A stretch of DNA of 64,000 nt from Clostridium gelidum. Its GTDB lineage: Bacteria > Bacillota > Clostridia > Clostridiales > Clostridiaceae. The stretch is from the NCBI RefSeq assembly GCF_019977655.1, contig NZ_AP024849.1:3567001-3631000 (forward strand), in the 5' to 3' direction. Under the pieces are notes generated by a model. It had not been told where the DNA came from. It searched no databases and saw only the letters and a list, made by a program, of their open reading frames with translations. Positions 1-9,483 of the stretch are shown here, piece after piece. The number at the start of each line of letters is the position of its first letter. The first letter of the stretch is position 1. A program made the translations under genes and the position numbers.

Positions 1-1
1 G

Positions 2-355
2 AATTTTGGAAAGAAATTTTTTGAAGAGAATAAATTTGATATGAAAACTTTTTTGAAGAGTCATTTTGATTTTTGGTCTAACAATTCCGAATTTTTAGAA
101 CTTCTTATTAAAAATAACTTAACTTATCTCTTAGATAAACAATATAAAAAACGTATTGCTAAACTTGTAGATGTTTTAATTAAGAAAAAATTTGATACAG
201 ATAGTGCTAAACATAAATATGCCCTTGCCTTTATGTCAGGCGCTCTAGTCAATGTTCTTGTGGAATGGTCTTATTCCGGCCTTGAATATAGTATTGATGA
301 TTTATCAGATTTAATTAACATCATCATGACAGGACAATACTTCGCTAATATTTAA
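2..355 (+). CDS. TetR/AcrR-family regulator, C-terminal part (5' end lies outside the window)
   Basis: The reading frame is open from the first bases of the window, so the gene starts upstream and only the ligand-binding half is seen. The helical sequence with FLKSHFDFWSNN, then LLIKNNLTYLLD and a final hydrophobic helix around LVEWSYSG, resembles the C-terminal dimerisation domain of clostridial TetR regulators. The N-terminal DNA-binding helix-turn-helix is not visible. Ligand and targets cannot be inferred. Confidence 0.6.
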   Translation, partial: NFGKKFFEENKFDMKTFLKSHFDFWSNNSEFLELLIKNNLTYLLDKQYKKRIAKLVDVLIKKKFDTDSAKHKYALAFMSGALVNVLVEWSYSGLEYSIDDLSDLINIIMTGQYFANI

Positions 356-439
356 ATTTATCATTATATTTGATTTTTTATACCATAACCCAATATATAT
401 AACCACAGTGGAACTCATACTTATGCGTATAACTCACCG

Positions 440-549
440 AAATTGAATAAATGTTTATTCCAGCGGACTAAGAAAATTTCGCTGGAAGCCACTAAATGGC
501 TTCAACAGCTTATTTTCTAATGCCGCTTTCACAAACATTTATCCAATTT
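440..549. repeat. Large nested palindrome (structured repeat or RNA)
   Basis: Outer arms AAATTGAATAAATGTTT and AAACATTTATCCAATTT enclose further pairs CAGCGG/CCGCT and AGAAAAT/ATTTTCT, with an inner hairpin GAAGCCA-ctaaa-TGGCTTC. The 110 bp therefore fold almost end to end. It sits between two convergent genes. It could be a small non-autonomous element or a structured transcript end. The rest of 356-718 shows no gene. Confidence 0.5.
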
Positions 550-718
550 CTCTGTTTTTGTATACTCCTAAGTATAGTAAGTATTGAATATAATGCCATG
601 TATAAATACAACTTATGATGTGTTTATCTATATAGATACTCACAATGAAAACCCATACCTTTGATTATAACCTGCCGAAAATAGATACATATTTGTTCTA
701 ATAAGTAAATGATAAAAA

Positions 719-762
719 AGAATTAAAAGCAATTCGAATCTGATCCGAATTGCTTTTAATTC
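719..762 (-). terminator. Terminator of the first chemoreceptor gene
   Basis: Perfect 16-bp stem (721-736 with 746-761). On the minus strand it is followed by CTTTTTTATC, and it lies about 75 bp after the stop at 838. Confidence 0.8.
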
Positions 763-837
763 TTCTTATATATTTCATATAACTTTTCCATTATAAATGA
801 GCAAATGCATTCCTTCCTTTGCCCATTTATAAATATA

Positions 838-2838
838 TTAATTAGTTTTAAATTTATTTATTTCAGTTCCTAATTGCTCTGCTAATATTTGAAGTTCACT
901 TGAATGTCTTGTAAGTTCTTCCATAGTAGCTGTTATTTCTTCTGCTGAAGCTGTAACTTCTTCTGAAGCTGCTGCTGTTTGTTCTGATATAAATGAAATA
1001 TTCTTGATTTCTGATACTGTAGATTGTTTTTTCTCATTTATGTCTGCAATAGATATTTTCACTTCATCGACTTTTTTAATCATTATTTCAATTGATTTTA
1101 GAATTTCATTAAATATCTGATAAGTTTTACCTACTGCTAAATCCTGTTCATTTACTATACTTTCAGTTGATTTAATAGCATTTACGGCCGTGTCTGATTT
1201 CTTCTGTATACTTGCTATAATTACCTTAATTTCTTCTGTTGAAGTTTGTGATTGTTCCGCAAGTTTTCTTATTTCATCTGCAACTACAGCAAATCCCCTG
1301 CCAGCTTCGCCAGCTCTTGCAGATTCTATACTTGCATTTAATGCTAAAAGATTAGTTTGCGCTGTTATATCTGCTATTGTTTCAGATATTGCATTTATTT
1401 GCTTAGTGCTTTCATTCATATCTTGAACTATATTATTAACTTCTGTCGTAGCTGTCTTAGTTTTATTTGATTTCTCAGTTAATGTATCTATCATGTATAA
1501 TCCCTTTGATCCTAAGTTTTTAGTATCATTTGAAATTTTATCCATTTCATTAGAATTAATACTAATTTTATCTAATCGTGTTGATAACTCATCCATTTCA
1601 GAAGCACCTTTTTGAGCATTTTGAACTTGTTCAGTTGCTCCTACTGAAACATCCTCTATTGCCTTTGCTACTTCGTTTATAGAAGCAGTTATCTCTTCTG
1701 ACATACTTGCAAGACTTGTTGATGTTTCTAATACTGTCTTAGATGACTCTGTAACATTTGTCATAAGATTGGATATATTTTTTATCATTGAGTTAAATGA
1801 TATAGCTAAATCTTTAAATTCATCTTTTGTTGAAGCAGTTATAGATACTGTCAAATCTCCATCTGAAGCTCTAGCAAATACTTCTTTTAGTTTTTGTATA
1901 TTATGAGCTATTCCCTTGCTTAATATAAATGACATAAATACTGCAATAAGTGCCATTACTGCTATTATTAAGAAAGTTGTTTGTAATATAGACTTTGTAT
2001 CATTAGATAATTCACTTTCATCTAATGTAGCTACTAACTTCCAACCTGTTAATTCATTTGTTTCATATACTCCAAACTTTTTTACACCCTTAAATTCATA
2101 ATTAACAAACCCACTATTCTCTACTTTTACTTTATCCCAAATGCTTAACTTGGCAGCTGCATCTGTATTAACAATCTCCTTTTGTGGATGAGCTAAGACA
2201 TTTCCTGATACATCAGAAATAAACACATAGCCTGAATTACCTAATTTTTTTGTAGATATTCTTTCTGCAAGTGTATTTAATGATACATTCATAGATATTA
2301 CGCCAATTACTTTACCGTCTTTCTCTACTGTTTTTGCTATTGCTACAACACTTGTACCAGTATTAGAATCCTTAAACGTTTCAGTTATAACTACTTTTCC
2401 CTTGTTTGCTAAAGCCTGTTTATACCAAGGTCTTTCTGTTGCTTTAAATCCATCTGGCATTTTTTGATTAGGGTATATTTCAAATAGACCACTCTCTGTT
2501 CCATAATACGAACTAAATATATCTTTGTCACTTTCTTTTATACCTTTTAATATATCCATTATAATTTCAGTATTATTATCTGCGTCAATATTTACAATAC
2601 CAGGGTTCTTTGAAATCATAGAAACTATATTTGAAAATCCATGAAAATAGTCAAATAATCCATTATTTATTTCCGAAAGTGTTTGTGTACTTGTAACTGT
2701 TAACTTGTTGCTAAGAATTGACTTTGATTGATTATATGAACCAATTCCAGTTATGATTAATGGAATTACACAAATTGCTACTAAACTAATAACTAGTTTA
2801 GTTCGAATACTGTTTAGTTTTATGTTTTTAAATTTCAA
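838..2838 (-). CDS. Methyl-accepting chemotaxis protein with dCache sensor (paralogue 1)
   Basis: Membrane chemoreceptor that signals through CheA/CheW. Visible order: first membrane segment about residues 13-33, extracytoplasmic dCache domain about 40-280, second membrane segment about 285-310, HAMP, then the cytoplasmic signalling domain with the conserved hairpin tip AGEAGRGFAVVADEIRKLAE. Same length (666) as the next gene, which is nearly identical in the signalling half. In the sensor, the amino-acid-binding motif known from dCache_1AA domains is changed: F131, R136, W138, Y139, N184 where the paralogue has Y131 and D184. Ligand class may therefore differ. Own terminator downstream; spacing suggests a separate transcript from its neighbour. 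Confidence 0.95.
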   Translation of the reverse strand: MKFKNIKLNSIRTKLVISLVAICVIPLIITGIGSYNQSKSILSNKLTVTSTQTLSEINNGLFDYFHGFSNIVSMISKNPGIVNIDADNNTEIIMDILKGIKESDKDIFSSYYGTESGLFEIYPNQKMPDGFKATERPWYKQALANKGKVVITETFKDSNTGTSVVAIAKTVEKDGKVIGVISMNVSLNTLAERISTKKLGNSGYVFISDVSGNVLAHPQKEIVNTDAAAKLSIWDKVKVENSGFVNYEFKGVKKFGVYETNELTGWKLVATLDESELSNDTKSILQTTFLIIAVMALIAVFMSFILSKGIAHNIQKLKEVFARASDGDLTVSITASTKDEFKDLAISFNSMIKNISNLMTNVTESSKTVLETSTSLASMSEEITASINEVAKAIEDVSVGATEQVQNAQKGASEMDELSTRLDKISINSNEMDKISNDTKNLGSKGLYMIDTLTEKSNKTKTATTEVNNIVQDMNESTKQINAISETIADITAQTNLLALNASIESARAGEAGRGFAVVADEIRKLAEQSQTSTEEIKVIIASIQKKSDTAVNAIKSTESIVNEQDLAVGKTYQIFNEILKSIEIMIKKVDEVKISIADINEKKQSTVSEIKNISFISEQTAAASEEVTASAEEITATMEELTRHSSELQILAEQLGTEINKFKTN

Positions 2839-2990
2839 GTTAATCTCTCCCTTATTTTAGTTTATCAAATTTAATAACTATATAATCCCTTTTTCGACCA
2901 AATGCAACAAAACTTTAACTGTATTTGATTCATTATCAAATAAAAGATAAAAGATATTATTATTTTTCTTTAATAATTTTAAATAAGAAA

Positions 2991-3016
2991 GAGCAAATGT
3001 ATTAATACATTTGCTC
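2991..3016 (-). terminator. Terminator between the two chemoreceptor genes
   Basis: Perfect palindrome GAGCAAATGTATT/AATACATTTGCTC, followed on the minus strand by TTTCTTATTT. It lies 30 bp after the stop of the gene at 3046-5046. Confidence 0.8.
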
Positions 3017-3045
3017 CACTGTATTGTTATTTTCTTTCCTATGTC

Positions 3046-5046
3046 TTAATTAGTTTTAAATTTATTTATTTCAGTTCCTAATTGCTCTGCTAATATTTGA
3101 AGTTCACTTGAATGTCTTGTAAGCTCTTCCATAGTAGCAGTTATTTCTTCTGCTGAAGCAGTAACTTCTTCTGAAGCCGCTGCTGTTTGTTCTGATATAA
3201 ATGAAACATTCTTAATTTCTGACACTGTAGATTGTTTTTTCTCTTCTATATCTACAATAGATATTTTTATTTCATCTACTTTAGTAATCATTATTTCAAT
3301 TGATTTTAGAATTTCACTAAATATTTTATGTGTTTCATTTACAGCTACTTCTTGTTCATTTACTACAGCTTCAGTTGATTTAATAGCATTTACTGCAGTG
3401 TATGATTTCTTTTGAATACTTGCTACAATTACCTTGATTTCTTCTGTTGAAGTTTGTGATTGTTCCGCAAGTTTTCTTATTTCATCTGCAACTACAGCAA
3501 ATCCCCTTCCAGCTTCACCAGCTCTTGCAGATTCTATACTTGCATTTAATGCTAAAAGATTAGTTTGCGCTGTTATATCTGCTATTGTTTCAGATATTGC
3601 ATTTATTTTCTTAGTACTTTCATTCATATCTTGAACTATATTATTAACTTCTGTCGTAGCTGTCTTAGTTTTATTTGATTTCTCAGTTAATGTATCTATC
3701 ATGTATAATCCCTTTGATCCTAAGTTTTTAGTATCATTTGAAATTTTATCCATTTCATTAGAATTAATATTAATTTTATCTAATCGTGTTGACAACTCAT
3801 CCATTTCAGAAGCACCCTTTTGAGCATTTTGAACTTGTTCAGTTGCCCCAGCAGAAACATCTTCTATTGCCTTTGCAACTTCATTTATAGAAGCTGTTAT
3901 CTCTTCTGACATACTTGCAAGACTTGTTGAAGTTTCTAATACTGTATTAGATGAATTTGCAACATTCTTCATAAGTTTTGATATGTTGTCTATCATTGAG
4001 TTAAATGATATAGCCAAATCCTTAAATTCATCTTTTGTTGATGCAGTTATAGAAACTGTTAAATCCCCTTTTGAAGCCTTAGCAAATACTTCTCTTAGCA
4101 TGTGTATATTATGAGCTATTCCCTTACTTAATAAAAATGATAGCACTATTGCAATTGCTCCCATTACTAATATCATTATTAAAGTTGTTTGTAAGATAGA
4201 TTTTGTATCATTAGATAATTCACTTTCATCTAATGTAGCTACTAACTTCCAACCGGTTAATTCATTTGTTTCATATACTCCAAATTTTTTTGCACCATTC
4301 TCATCATAATTAACAAACCCACTATTCTCTGTTTTTACTTTATCCCAAATGCTTAACTTAGCTGCTGCATCTGTATTAATAATATCTTTTTGTGGGTGAG
4401 CTAAAACATTTCCTGATACATCAGAAATAAGCACATATCCTGTATTACCTAATTTTTTTGTAGATATTCTTTCAGAAAGTGTAGCCAATGTACAATCTAT
4501 ACCTATAACTCCAACTACTTTCCCATCCTTTTCTACTGTTTGTGCAATTCCAACAACATTCATTCCAGTTCCAGCATCTACATATGGAGGTGTTATTACA
4601 ACTTGTCCTTTATGTTCTAACGCAAGTTTATACCATCCTCTTGCAGTTGCATCATATCCATCAGGCATTTTTGCATCAGGATATATGAAAAATTTTCCCG
4701 AAGCTGTTCCATAATAAATATCTAGAATATCTTTGTCGCTGTCTTTTACACCTTTCATTATATCCATTATGACTCCACTATCGTTAGTTAAGTCAACGCT
4801 TACGATAGTAGGATTCTTAGAAGTCATGGCAACTGTATTTGAAAATCCACGAAAATAATCCATTAACCCACTATTTATTTCTGTAAGTGTTTGTTTACTT
4901 GTAAGTGTTAATTTGTCATTAAGGATTGTCTTTGATTGATTATATGATGCAAATCCACTTATGATCAATGGAATTACGCAAATTGTTACCAAGCTAACAA
5001 CTAATTTGCCACGAATAGTGTTTAATTTTAATTCTTTAAATTTCAT
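3046..5046 (-). CDS. Methyl-accepting chemotaxis protein with dCache sensor (paralogue 2)
   Basis: Tandem paralogue of the gene at 838-2838 with the same architecture: membrane segment, dCache, membrane segment, HAMP, signalling domain. The sensor keeps the full residue set known for amino-acid-binding dCache_1AA domains: Y131, R136, W138, Y139 and D184, with Y155 nearby. An amino-acid ligand is therefore the best guess. ATG start behind a GGAGGGATTAAC site. The signalling halves of the two genes differ at only a few positions, while the sensors have clearly diverged, which fits duplication followed by sensor divergence or gene conversion of the output domain. Confidence 0.95.
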   Translation of the reverse strand: MKFKELKLNTIRGKLVVSLVTICVIPLIISGFASYNQSKTILNDKLTLTSKQTLTEINSGLMDYFRGFSNTVAMTSKNPTIVSVDLTNDSGVIMDIMKGVKDSDKDILDIYYGTASGKFFIYPDAKMPDGYDATARGWYKLALEHKGQVVITPPYVDAGTGMNVVGIAQTVEKDGKVVGVIGIDCTLATLSERISTKKLGNTGYVLISDVSGNVLAHPQKDIINTDAAAKLSIWDKVKTENSGFVNYDENGAKKFGVYETNELTGWKLVATLDESELSNDTKSILQTTLIMILVMGAIAIVLSFLLSKGIAHNIHMLREVFAKASKGDLTVSITASTKDEFKDLAISFNSMIDNISKLMKNVANSSNTVLETSTSLASMSEEITASINEVAKAIEDVSAGATEQVQNAQKGASEMDELSTRLDKININSNEMDKISNDTKNLGSKGLYMIDTLTEKSNKTKTATTEVNNIVQDMNESTKKINAISETIADITAQTNLLALNASIESARAGEAGRGFAVVADEIRKLAEQSQTSTEEIKVIVASIQKKSYTAVNAIKSTEAVVNEQEVAVNETHKIFSEILKSIEIMITKVDEIKISIVDIEEKKQSTVSEIKNVSFISEQTAAASEEVTASAEEITATMEELTRHSSELQILAEQLGTEINKFKTN

Positions 5047-5218
5047 GTTAATCCCTCCTTTTATTTGGTATTCTTACATAAATTATATATTGTTTTTCGA
5101 CCAAAATCAATATATTTTGTCAGATTTTTAATATTTTATGCAATTAATTGAAAAATTTTTATTATTATTATTATCAAAGCGTCCTTGCATTTGTAAATTT
5201 TATTACTTACCACAAAAA

Positions 5219-5256
5219 AATACTAGTATCATTCCTAAAAGAAGATTACTAGTATT
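5219..5256 (-). terminator. Terminator of the cell-wall-binding protein gene
   Basis: Stem AATACTAGTA/TACTAGTATT (5219-5228 with 5247-5256), followed on the minus strand by TTTTTTTGTG. It lies 87 bp past the stop at 5343. Confidence 0.75.
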
Positions 5257-5342
5257 CCATAAATCTATTTTTTTGTATAACTCTATACATTAATTTTAAT
5301 AACCACCTTGCTTGATAATCCTTAAAATCAATTATTCTTTTA

Positions 5343-5993
5343 TTATAATTCCAATGACAAATTTAACATATCCTCTAATTGTTGTTTTGCATTATCAAAA
5401 TCCTCAGGACTACTTACAACATTAAAACAATGTACTTTATTATTTTTAAATAAAAGTACAGAATATGCTTTCTTATTTCCAGAATCAGTTGTAAGTGTAT
5501 ATTGGATACAAGTAGCATTTTTACCCTTATAGTTTTTTTCACTAACTTCTGCCTCTGATAAAACCTTTGTTATTCCATATTTCATTCCATTTATAAAAGT
5601 ACTTTCTGAACCCCCAAATGTATCAGTTGTATCATAAATAAAAGCTGATTTAGCATCAATAGCATAAGAAATTGCTTTAAGATTATCTATTTGTATCCAA
5701 TTAGATGGAATTCTAATTGGTATATCCCCCTTGATAGTAGCAACTGCAATTCCTTTAGAATCAAGATAGTACCCATCAATTATAGTATTGTGAACCATAT
5801 ATCCGCTTTGGTCAAAATAACACCATTTAGAATCAATTTGTCTCCAACCTACAGAATATGAATCACCTTCTGTATTCCACCAACCTTTTGAATCTTGTTT
5901 CCAAGCTGCACTAGCACTTATAGGTAAAACAGCTATTAAAGTTGTTATCATAATTGTTAATACCACAATTCTTTTTAACAGGTTACTTTTCAT
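5343..5993 (-). CDS. Secreted protein with cell-wall (choline)-binding-type repeats
   Basis: 216 residues. N-terminal signal peptide (MKSNLLKRIVVLTIM, hydrophobic core, cleavage near SASA). Then two or three aromatic-glycine repeats of the CW_binding_1 type (GWWNTEGDSYSVGWRQI, KWCYFDQSGYMV, GYYLDSKGIAV) at about residues 30-88. The remaining 125 residues form an alpha/beta domain I do not recognise. Expected at the cell surface. Good GGGAGG site before the ATG; own terminator. No enzymatic motif seen. Confidence 0.85.
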   Translation of the reverse strand: MKSNLLKRIVVLTIMITTLIAVLPISASAAWKQDSKGWWNTEGDSYSVGWRQIDSKWCYFDQSGYMVHNTIIDGYYLDSKGIAVATIKGDIPIRIPSNWIQIDNLKAISYAIDAKSAFIYDTTDTFGGSESTFINGMKYGITKVLSEAEVSEKNYKGKNATCIQYTLTTDSGNKKAYSVLLFKNNKVHCFNVVSSPEDFDNAKQQLEDMLNLSLEL

Positions 5994-6161
5994 ATATTAT
6001 ATCCTCCCACTTCCTTAATAATCTTATTATACTATTGTTTCCATTTATTAACAATTAATTGTATGACTGATTAAAAAAATGAGATTAAAGTTTTTCCATA
6101 ATATTTTAGATCAAAAAAATCCTAATATTAATTTATTAATATTTAAATTAGTATTATAAAT

Positions 6162-6195
6162 CTGTCACAATACTGTCACAAAAAGAGATTATAAT
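6162..6195 (+). promoter_or_regulatory. PhoB-box-like promoter 1
   Basis: Two direct repeats CTGTCAC at 6162-6168 and 6173-6179 (11-bp period), then 10 bp, then a perfect TATAAT at 6190-6195. The spacing equals that of E. coli Pho-regulon promoters, where a PhoB box of two CTGTCAT-type repeats replaces the -35. The identity of the activator here is inferred; other OmpR/PhoB-family regulators also bind 11-bp direct repeats. Confidence 0.6.
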
Positions 6196-6201
6196 AATAT
6201 T

Positions 6202-6292
6202 ATAAAGTAGTTAAAACATTATTATTTACCCCTTAAATAATAATTATCTCCATTTTAGAATGGCTTATTAAAATAATAAGCCATTCTTTTAT
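6202..6292 (+). ncRNA. Candidate small RNA 1 (about 90 nt)
   Basis: From the predicted start to a strong intrinsic terminator: stem AGAATGGCTTATTA (6257-6270) and its complement (6274-6287), then TTTTATTATAC. No reading frame of useful length. The body has single-stranded, C-rich stretches (TTACCCCTTAAA, ATCTCC) that could pair with Shine-Dalgarno sequences. Candidate only; no homology to a named RNA family recognised. Confidence 0.5.
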
Positions 6293-6338
6293 TATACAAA
6301 TTTCTATTTATATTCTCTAAATTTTTATTTTTTATAGA

Positions 6339-6372
6339 TTGTCATATTTCTGTCACATTTGAACCTTATAAT
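6339..6372 (+). promoter_or_regulatory. PhoB-box-like promoter 2
   Basis: Repeats TTGTCAT (6339-6345) and CTGTCAC (6350-6356), 11-bp period, 10 bp to TATAAT at 6367-6372. The geometry is the same as in the promoter 177 bp upstream, although the surrounding bases differ. Confidence 0.6.
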
Positions 6373-6378
6373 AATATC

Positions 6379-6460
6379 ATAAAGTATTTTTCATTAATAT
6401 TTATCCCTATTAACCAATATAAAGACAACTTGTTACTCCCTAACAAGTTGTCCTTTTTTG
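6379..6460 (+). ncRNA. Candidate small RNA 2 (about 80 nt)
   Basis: Predicted transcript from the second PhoB-box-like promoter to the terminator GACAACTTGTTA/TAACAAGTTGTC (6424-6435, 6441-6452) plus CTTTTTTG. Body contains TTTATCCCTATTAACC, matching the C-rich character and layout of small RNA 1. The two look like diverged tandem copies. They occupy most of the 560-bp gap between 5993 and 6558. Confidence 0.5.
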
Positions 6461-6557
6461 TGTTATTAATTATACTCTTTATATTACTGAATGCCTTGAA
6501 TTTAACTTGGTATCATATTTACTAGAAAGATATCTGAAACTTTAAAATAATTCTTAT

Positions 6558-7079
6558 TTAATTTTTTAAAACTAACTCTTTGATTTTGCCTTCATCATAT
6601 TGTTTTGAAACTGTTACTAAAAATTTTGCATTACTACTTGTAAATTTATTGTCTTCCAACTTTAAAATAACAGGTAGTTCATTTAAACTATATATTTTTG
6701 CTAGAACAACCTTATTTTCTTTTTTAAATACTATCAAAAATTGATCATCATTCGAGGTTTCATTTTCCACATCATGAATCATAAGAAATCCAATAAATGT
6801 TTTTGTGTTTGTCCATTCTACTCCAACCTTTTCATAAACTTCTTTTGATGGATAGTATGGATTAAATACATAACATTCATCCCAATCAAAATTTGTTAGT
6901 TTCTTTATGTCTATTTCAGAATTATCAAACACAGTTTCTTTCAACTTATTTTCTAAATCTGAAAAACCTTCACTTTTAATTTTCATAGACTGGTATCTCG
7001 GTGTTCCGACTATAAAAAATAATAATGTTATCATAAAAACTATGACTATATTACGAACTACTTTTTTTCTCTCTATCAT
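6558..7079 (-). CDS. Membrane-anchored protein of unknown function
   Basis: 173 residues. One N-terminal membrane segment (about residues 9-25, IVIVFMITLLFFIVG), then a soluble extracytoplasmic domain with FDWDECYVFNPYYPS. No catalytic motif recognised. It lies 121 bp downstream of the BlaR1-type gene on the same strand and may be a target or partner of that sensor. ATG preceded by AGGGGGGATTTA. Confidence 0.65.
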   Translation of the reverse strand: MIERKKVVRNIVIVFMITLLFFIVGTPRYQSMKIKSEGFSDLENKLKETVFDNSEIDIKKLTNFDWDECYVFNPYYPSKEVYEKVGVEWTNTKTFIGFLMIHDVENETSNDDQFLIVFKKENKVVLAKIYSLNELPVILKLEDNKFTSSNAKFLVTVSKQYDEGKIKELVLKN

Positions 7080-7200
7080 TAAATCCCCCCTGTAATCTCA
7101 TATATTTCACAAATGTCCTTTTAACTTACTTCTGCAGTTGTCAAATATAATTTAACAATTTCTAATGTTTTAAATCTCTTATAATTATGAAACTTTTCCT

Positions 7201-9060
7201 TTAATCCAAAAAGCTCACTGCTACTTTTGATTTAGTATCAGGTACAGGTAATGGTATTTCTTGTACTTTGTCTGAATCTGCCCCTGGCATAGGTAATAAT
7301 TTAACTACTCCACCTTTTGAATCCTCACTTATTATTGTTTCGTTATCAATTAAATTATTGTCAACTGTAGGCGATATTTCTCCCACTTTTTCCGAATCAT
7401 TACTCTTAGCATATGACTTTTTAGCTGATTTAAACAATGAATATATCTTATCACCACGCACATAATCTAATGTTTTAAGCGTCCCTTCCCCAGAAGTTAA
7501 ATATCCATATTCCCCAGAATCAAATTGAACTGCATAATAACTTAATGCTCCATTACGTTTATTTATAGCTTTTCCTATCTCTACAAGTTGACTTTGAAAA
7601 GAATTCTCCATAGGCCTATAGTTTGTTTCACATAAAGTATTATCAGATACATAGTAGATGTACATTTTTTCACTATCATTAGCATGTAACTGTACAGTTT
7701 TACCATCTTTACTCACTTCTACTTCACAATATGAATCGCCTTGTGTATAATCACAATGAATTGGTTTCAAATCTAAACTTCGCACAATATCTAATTTATT
7801 TAAATCATATACAAAAAGACCAAAATATCCATGAAATATTACCATATTATCTGAGGCATAATCAATATCTACCATGTTTGCACCTGTAGTCTGTTCCAAT
7901 GACCATTGTGGAATCGTAGGTTTAACTATAATCTTTTCATTTTGATTGTTATCCCTGTTTTCAATTTCATATGATTGAATTGAATCTTCATTAGCTTCTA
8001 CAGTACTGGCTTCTACTTCTTTGCTTCCTAAAATATCTAAGCCATTCTTATTTGATATTATACCAAATGAGGAAGTAGCTAATATTATAGCTAGTATTCC
8101 AATTAATGTACCCTTTTTAGTTTTTTTATTAAACATACTTTCAAACCTTCTTTCCAATACCGTCTTATTTCCAAGTTTTGTTGATAAATTATTTTCCAGG
8201 AAATTACTTTCTTTATGTTTTAATGAATTTATAAGTGTTAACGCATAATTTTGTCTTTCTTTAAAATCACAGCTATAAAGTATTCTTTCATCACAGGCTA
8301 GTTCACATTCAATATTTATATATCTATTCATTACATATATAAAAGGATTGAACCAATAAATTGAAGTTGTAGCCATAACTAAAAATTTATATAATATATC
8401 CTTCTTTTTATAATGCATAAGCTCATGTTTTAAAATCCATTCTGCTTCTTTTTCTTCATAATGAATATTAGGCAATACTATATAAGATTTAAAAAATCCA
8501 ATTCCAAGTGGCACACATGTGTAATCTGAAACTTTTAATTGAATATTTTTATTTATTTTCATTTCAATTCGTAAACTATTATATATTTTTCTAATTTTTC
8601 TATCTCCTATACCTAATGATAAATCTATGATAGTGTTTTTAAATTTTATATATGTGAAAATTCTATATGTTACAATTATTATTGTTATAACTAACCACAA
8701 ATAACCTAGAATTTCTAACATATTAAAATTGTTTGTAAATTGTTTTGTAGTTTCAATAGCTTGAGTATTATTAAGAGGATAATTAATTGATTGCATATTA
8801 CTTACTGAATTACTGACTAACTTTATATTATCAAATGAATTATTAATTTCTATGTTATTAGAAATTATAGAATTAGTTCCTATATATATTGGAATTTCAA
8901 AAGGTAAAATCATTCTAAATATAACTATGAGCCAAATATAATAATTAAAGTTTTTAGTATATTCTTTAAATAATGTTTTCTTTAATAGCAATATTAAACA
9001 AATTCCTATACTGCTAATTATTGTTGTCCTTAGTATATTAACAATCACTATTTCAATCAT
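7201..9060 (-). CDS. BlaR1/MecR1-type membrane metallopeptidase sensor (M56), non-PBP C-terminus
   Basis: 619 residues. Several N-terminal membrane segments, then the M56 zinc-peptidase site HELMH in the cytoplasmic loop (near residue 214), a further membrane segment near 320-335, and an extracytoplasmic region. In beta-lactamase sensors that region is a penicillin-binding domain with STxK; none is seen. Instead there is a Pro-rich linker and a beta-rich domain with VFHGYFGLFVYDLNK, like part of a propeller. Likely role: senses an external signal and cleaves the BlaI-type repressor encoded just upstream (21 bp away). Ligand unknown. Confidence 0.85.
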   Translation of the reverse strand: MIEIVIVNILRTTIISSIGICLILLLKKTLFKEYTKNFNYYIWLIVIFRMILPFEIPIYIGTNSIISNNIEINNSFDNIKLVSNSVSNMQSINYPLNNTQAIETTKQFTNNFNMLEILGYLWLVITIIIVTYRIFTYIKFKNTIIDLSLGIGDRKIRKIYNSLRIEMKINKNIQLKVSDYTCVPLGIGFFKSYIVLPNIHYEEKEAEWILKHELMHYKKKDILYKFLVMATTSIYWFNPFIYVMNRYINIECELACDERILYSCDFKERQNYALTLINSLKHKESNFLENNLSTKLGNKTVLERRFESMFNKKTKKGTLIGILAIILATSSFGIISNKNGLDILGSKEVEASTVEANEDSIQSYEIENRDNNQNEKIIVKPTIPQWSLEQTTGANMVDIDYASDNMVIFHGYFGLFVYDLNKLDIVRSLDLKPIHCDYTQGDSYCEVEVSKDGKTVQLHANDSEKMYIYYVSDNTLCETNYRPMENSFQSQLVEIGKAINKRNGALSYYAVQFDSGEYGYLTSGEGTLKTLDYVRGDKIYSLFKSAKKSYAKSNDSEKVGEISPTVDNNLIDNETIISEDSKGGVVKLLPMPGADSDKVQEIPLPVPDTKSKVAVSFLD

Positions 9061-9081
9061 AGTCTCCCCCTAACTCCACAA

Positions 9082-9456
9082 TCATTCGTCCTTATTTTTA
9101 ATCCAGTTTTCTAAATCATTTAAATCCTCATTAGTAATTTCATTATTTTCATGCAATGCTGTAATTAAACTTTTCAAAGAATTTTCATGAATATTTGTGA
9201 AAAAATATTTTGTTTCAAATTCTAAATACTCTTTTTTACTTATTAATGCAGTGTAATAAGTGTACATTTTAATTTTTTCTGCACTTAAAAATTCTTTTCG
9301 AACTAATTTGGCTAATAAAGTTAATGTAGTTGTTCTCTTCCAACTATTTTTTTCTTGTAGCTTAGTAATAACCTCTTTTGATGATATTGCATCATTACTT
9401 GCCCAAACCACCTTCATGACATTTAATTCAGATTGTGGTATTTTTGAAATATTCAA
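9082..9456 (-). CDS. BlaI/MecI-family transcriptional repressor
   Basis: 124 residues with the winged-helix domain typical of BlaI (ELNVMKVVWASND, SSKEVITKLQ, KRTTTLTLLAKLVRKEFL) and a C-terminal dimerisation helix. Family members are inactivated by proteolysis by the partner M56 sensor, which follows it in an operon. TTG start behind AAGGAGATG. A palindrome 28 bp upstream is the likely operator, giving autoregulation. Confidence 0.9.
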   Translation of the reverse strand: MNISKIPQSELNVMKVVWASNDAISSKEVITKLQEKNSWKRTTTLTLLAKLVRKEFLSAEKIKMYTYYTALISKKEYLEFETKYFFTNIHENSLKSLITALHENNEITNEDLNDLENWIKNKDE

Positions 9457-9483
9457 ACTTAAACATCTCCTTAAAATTACATT

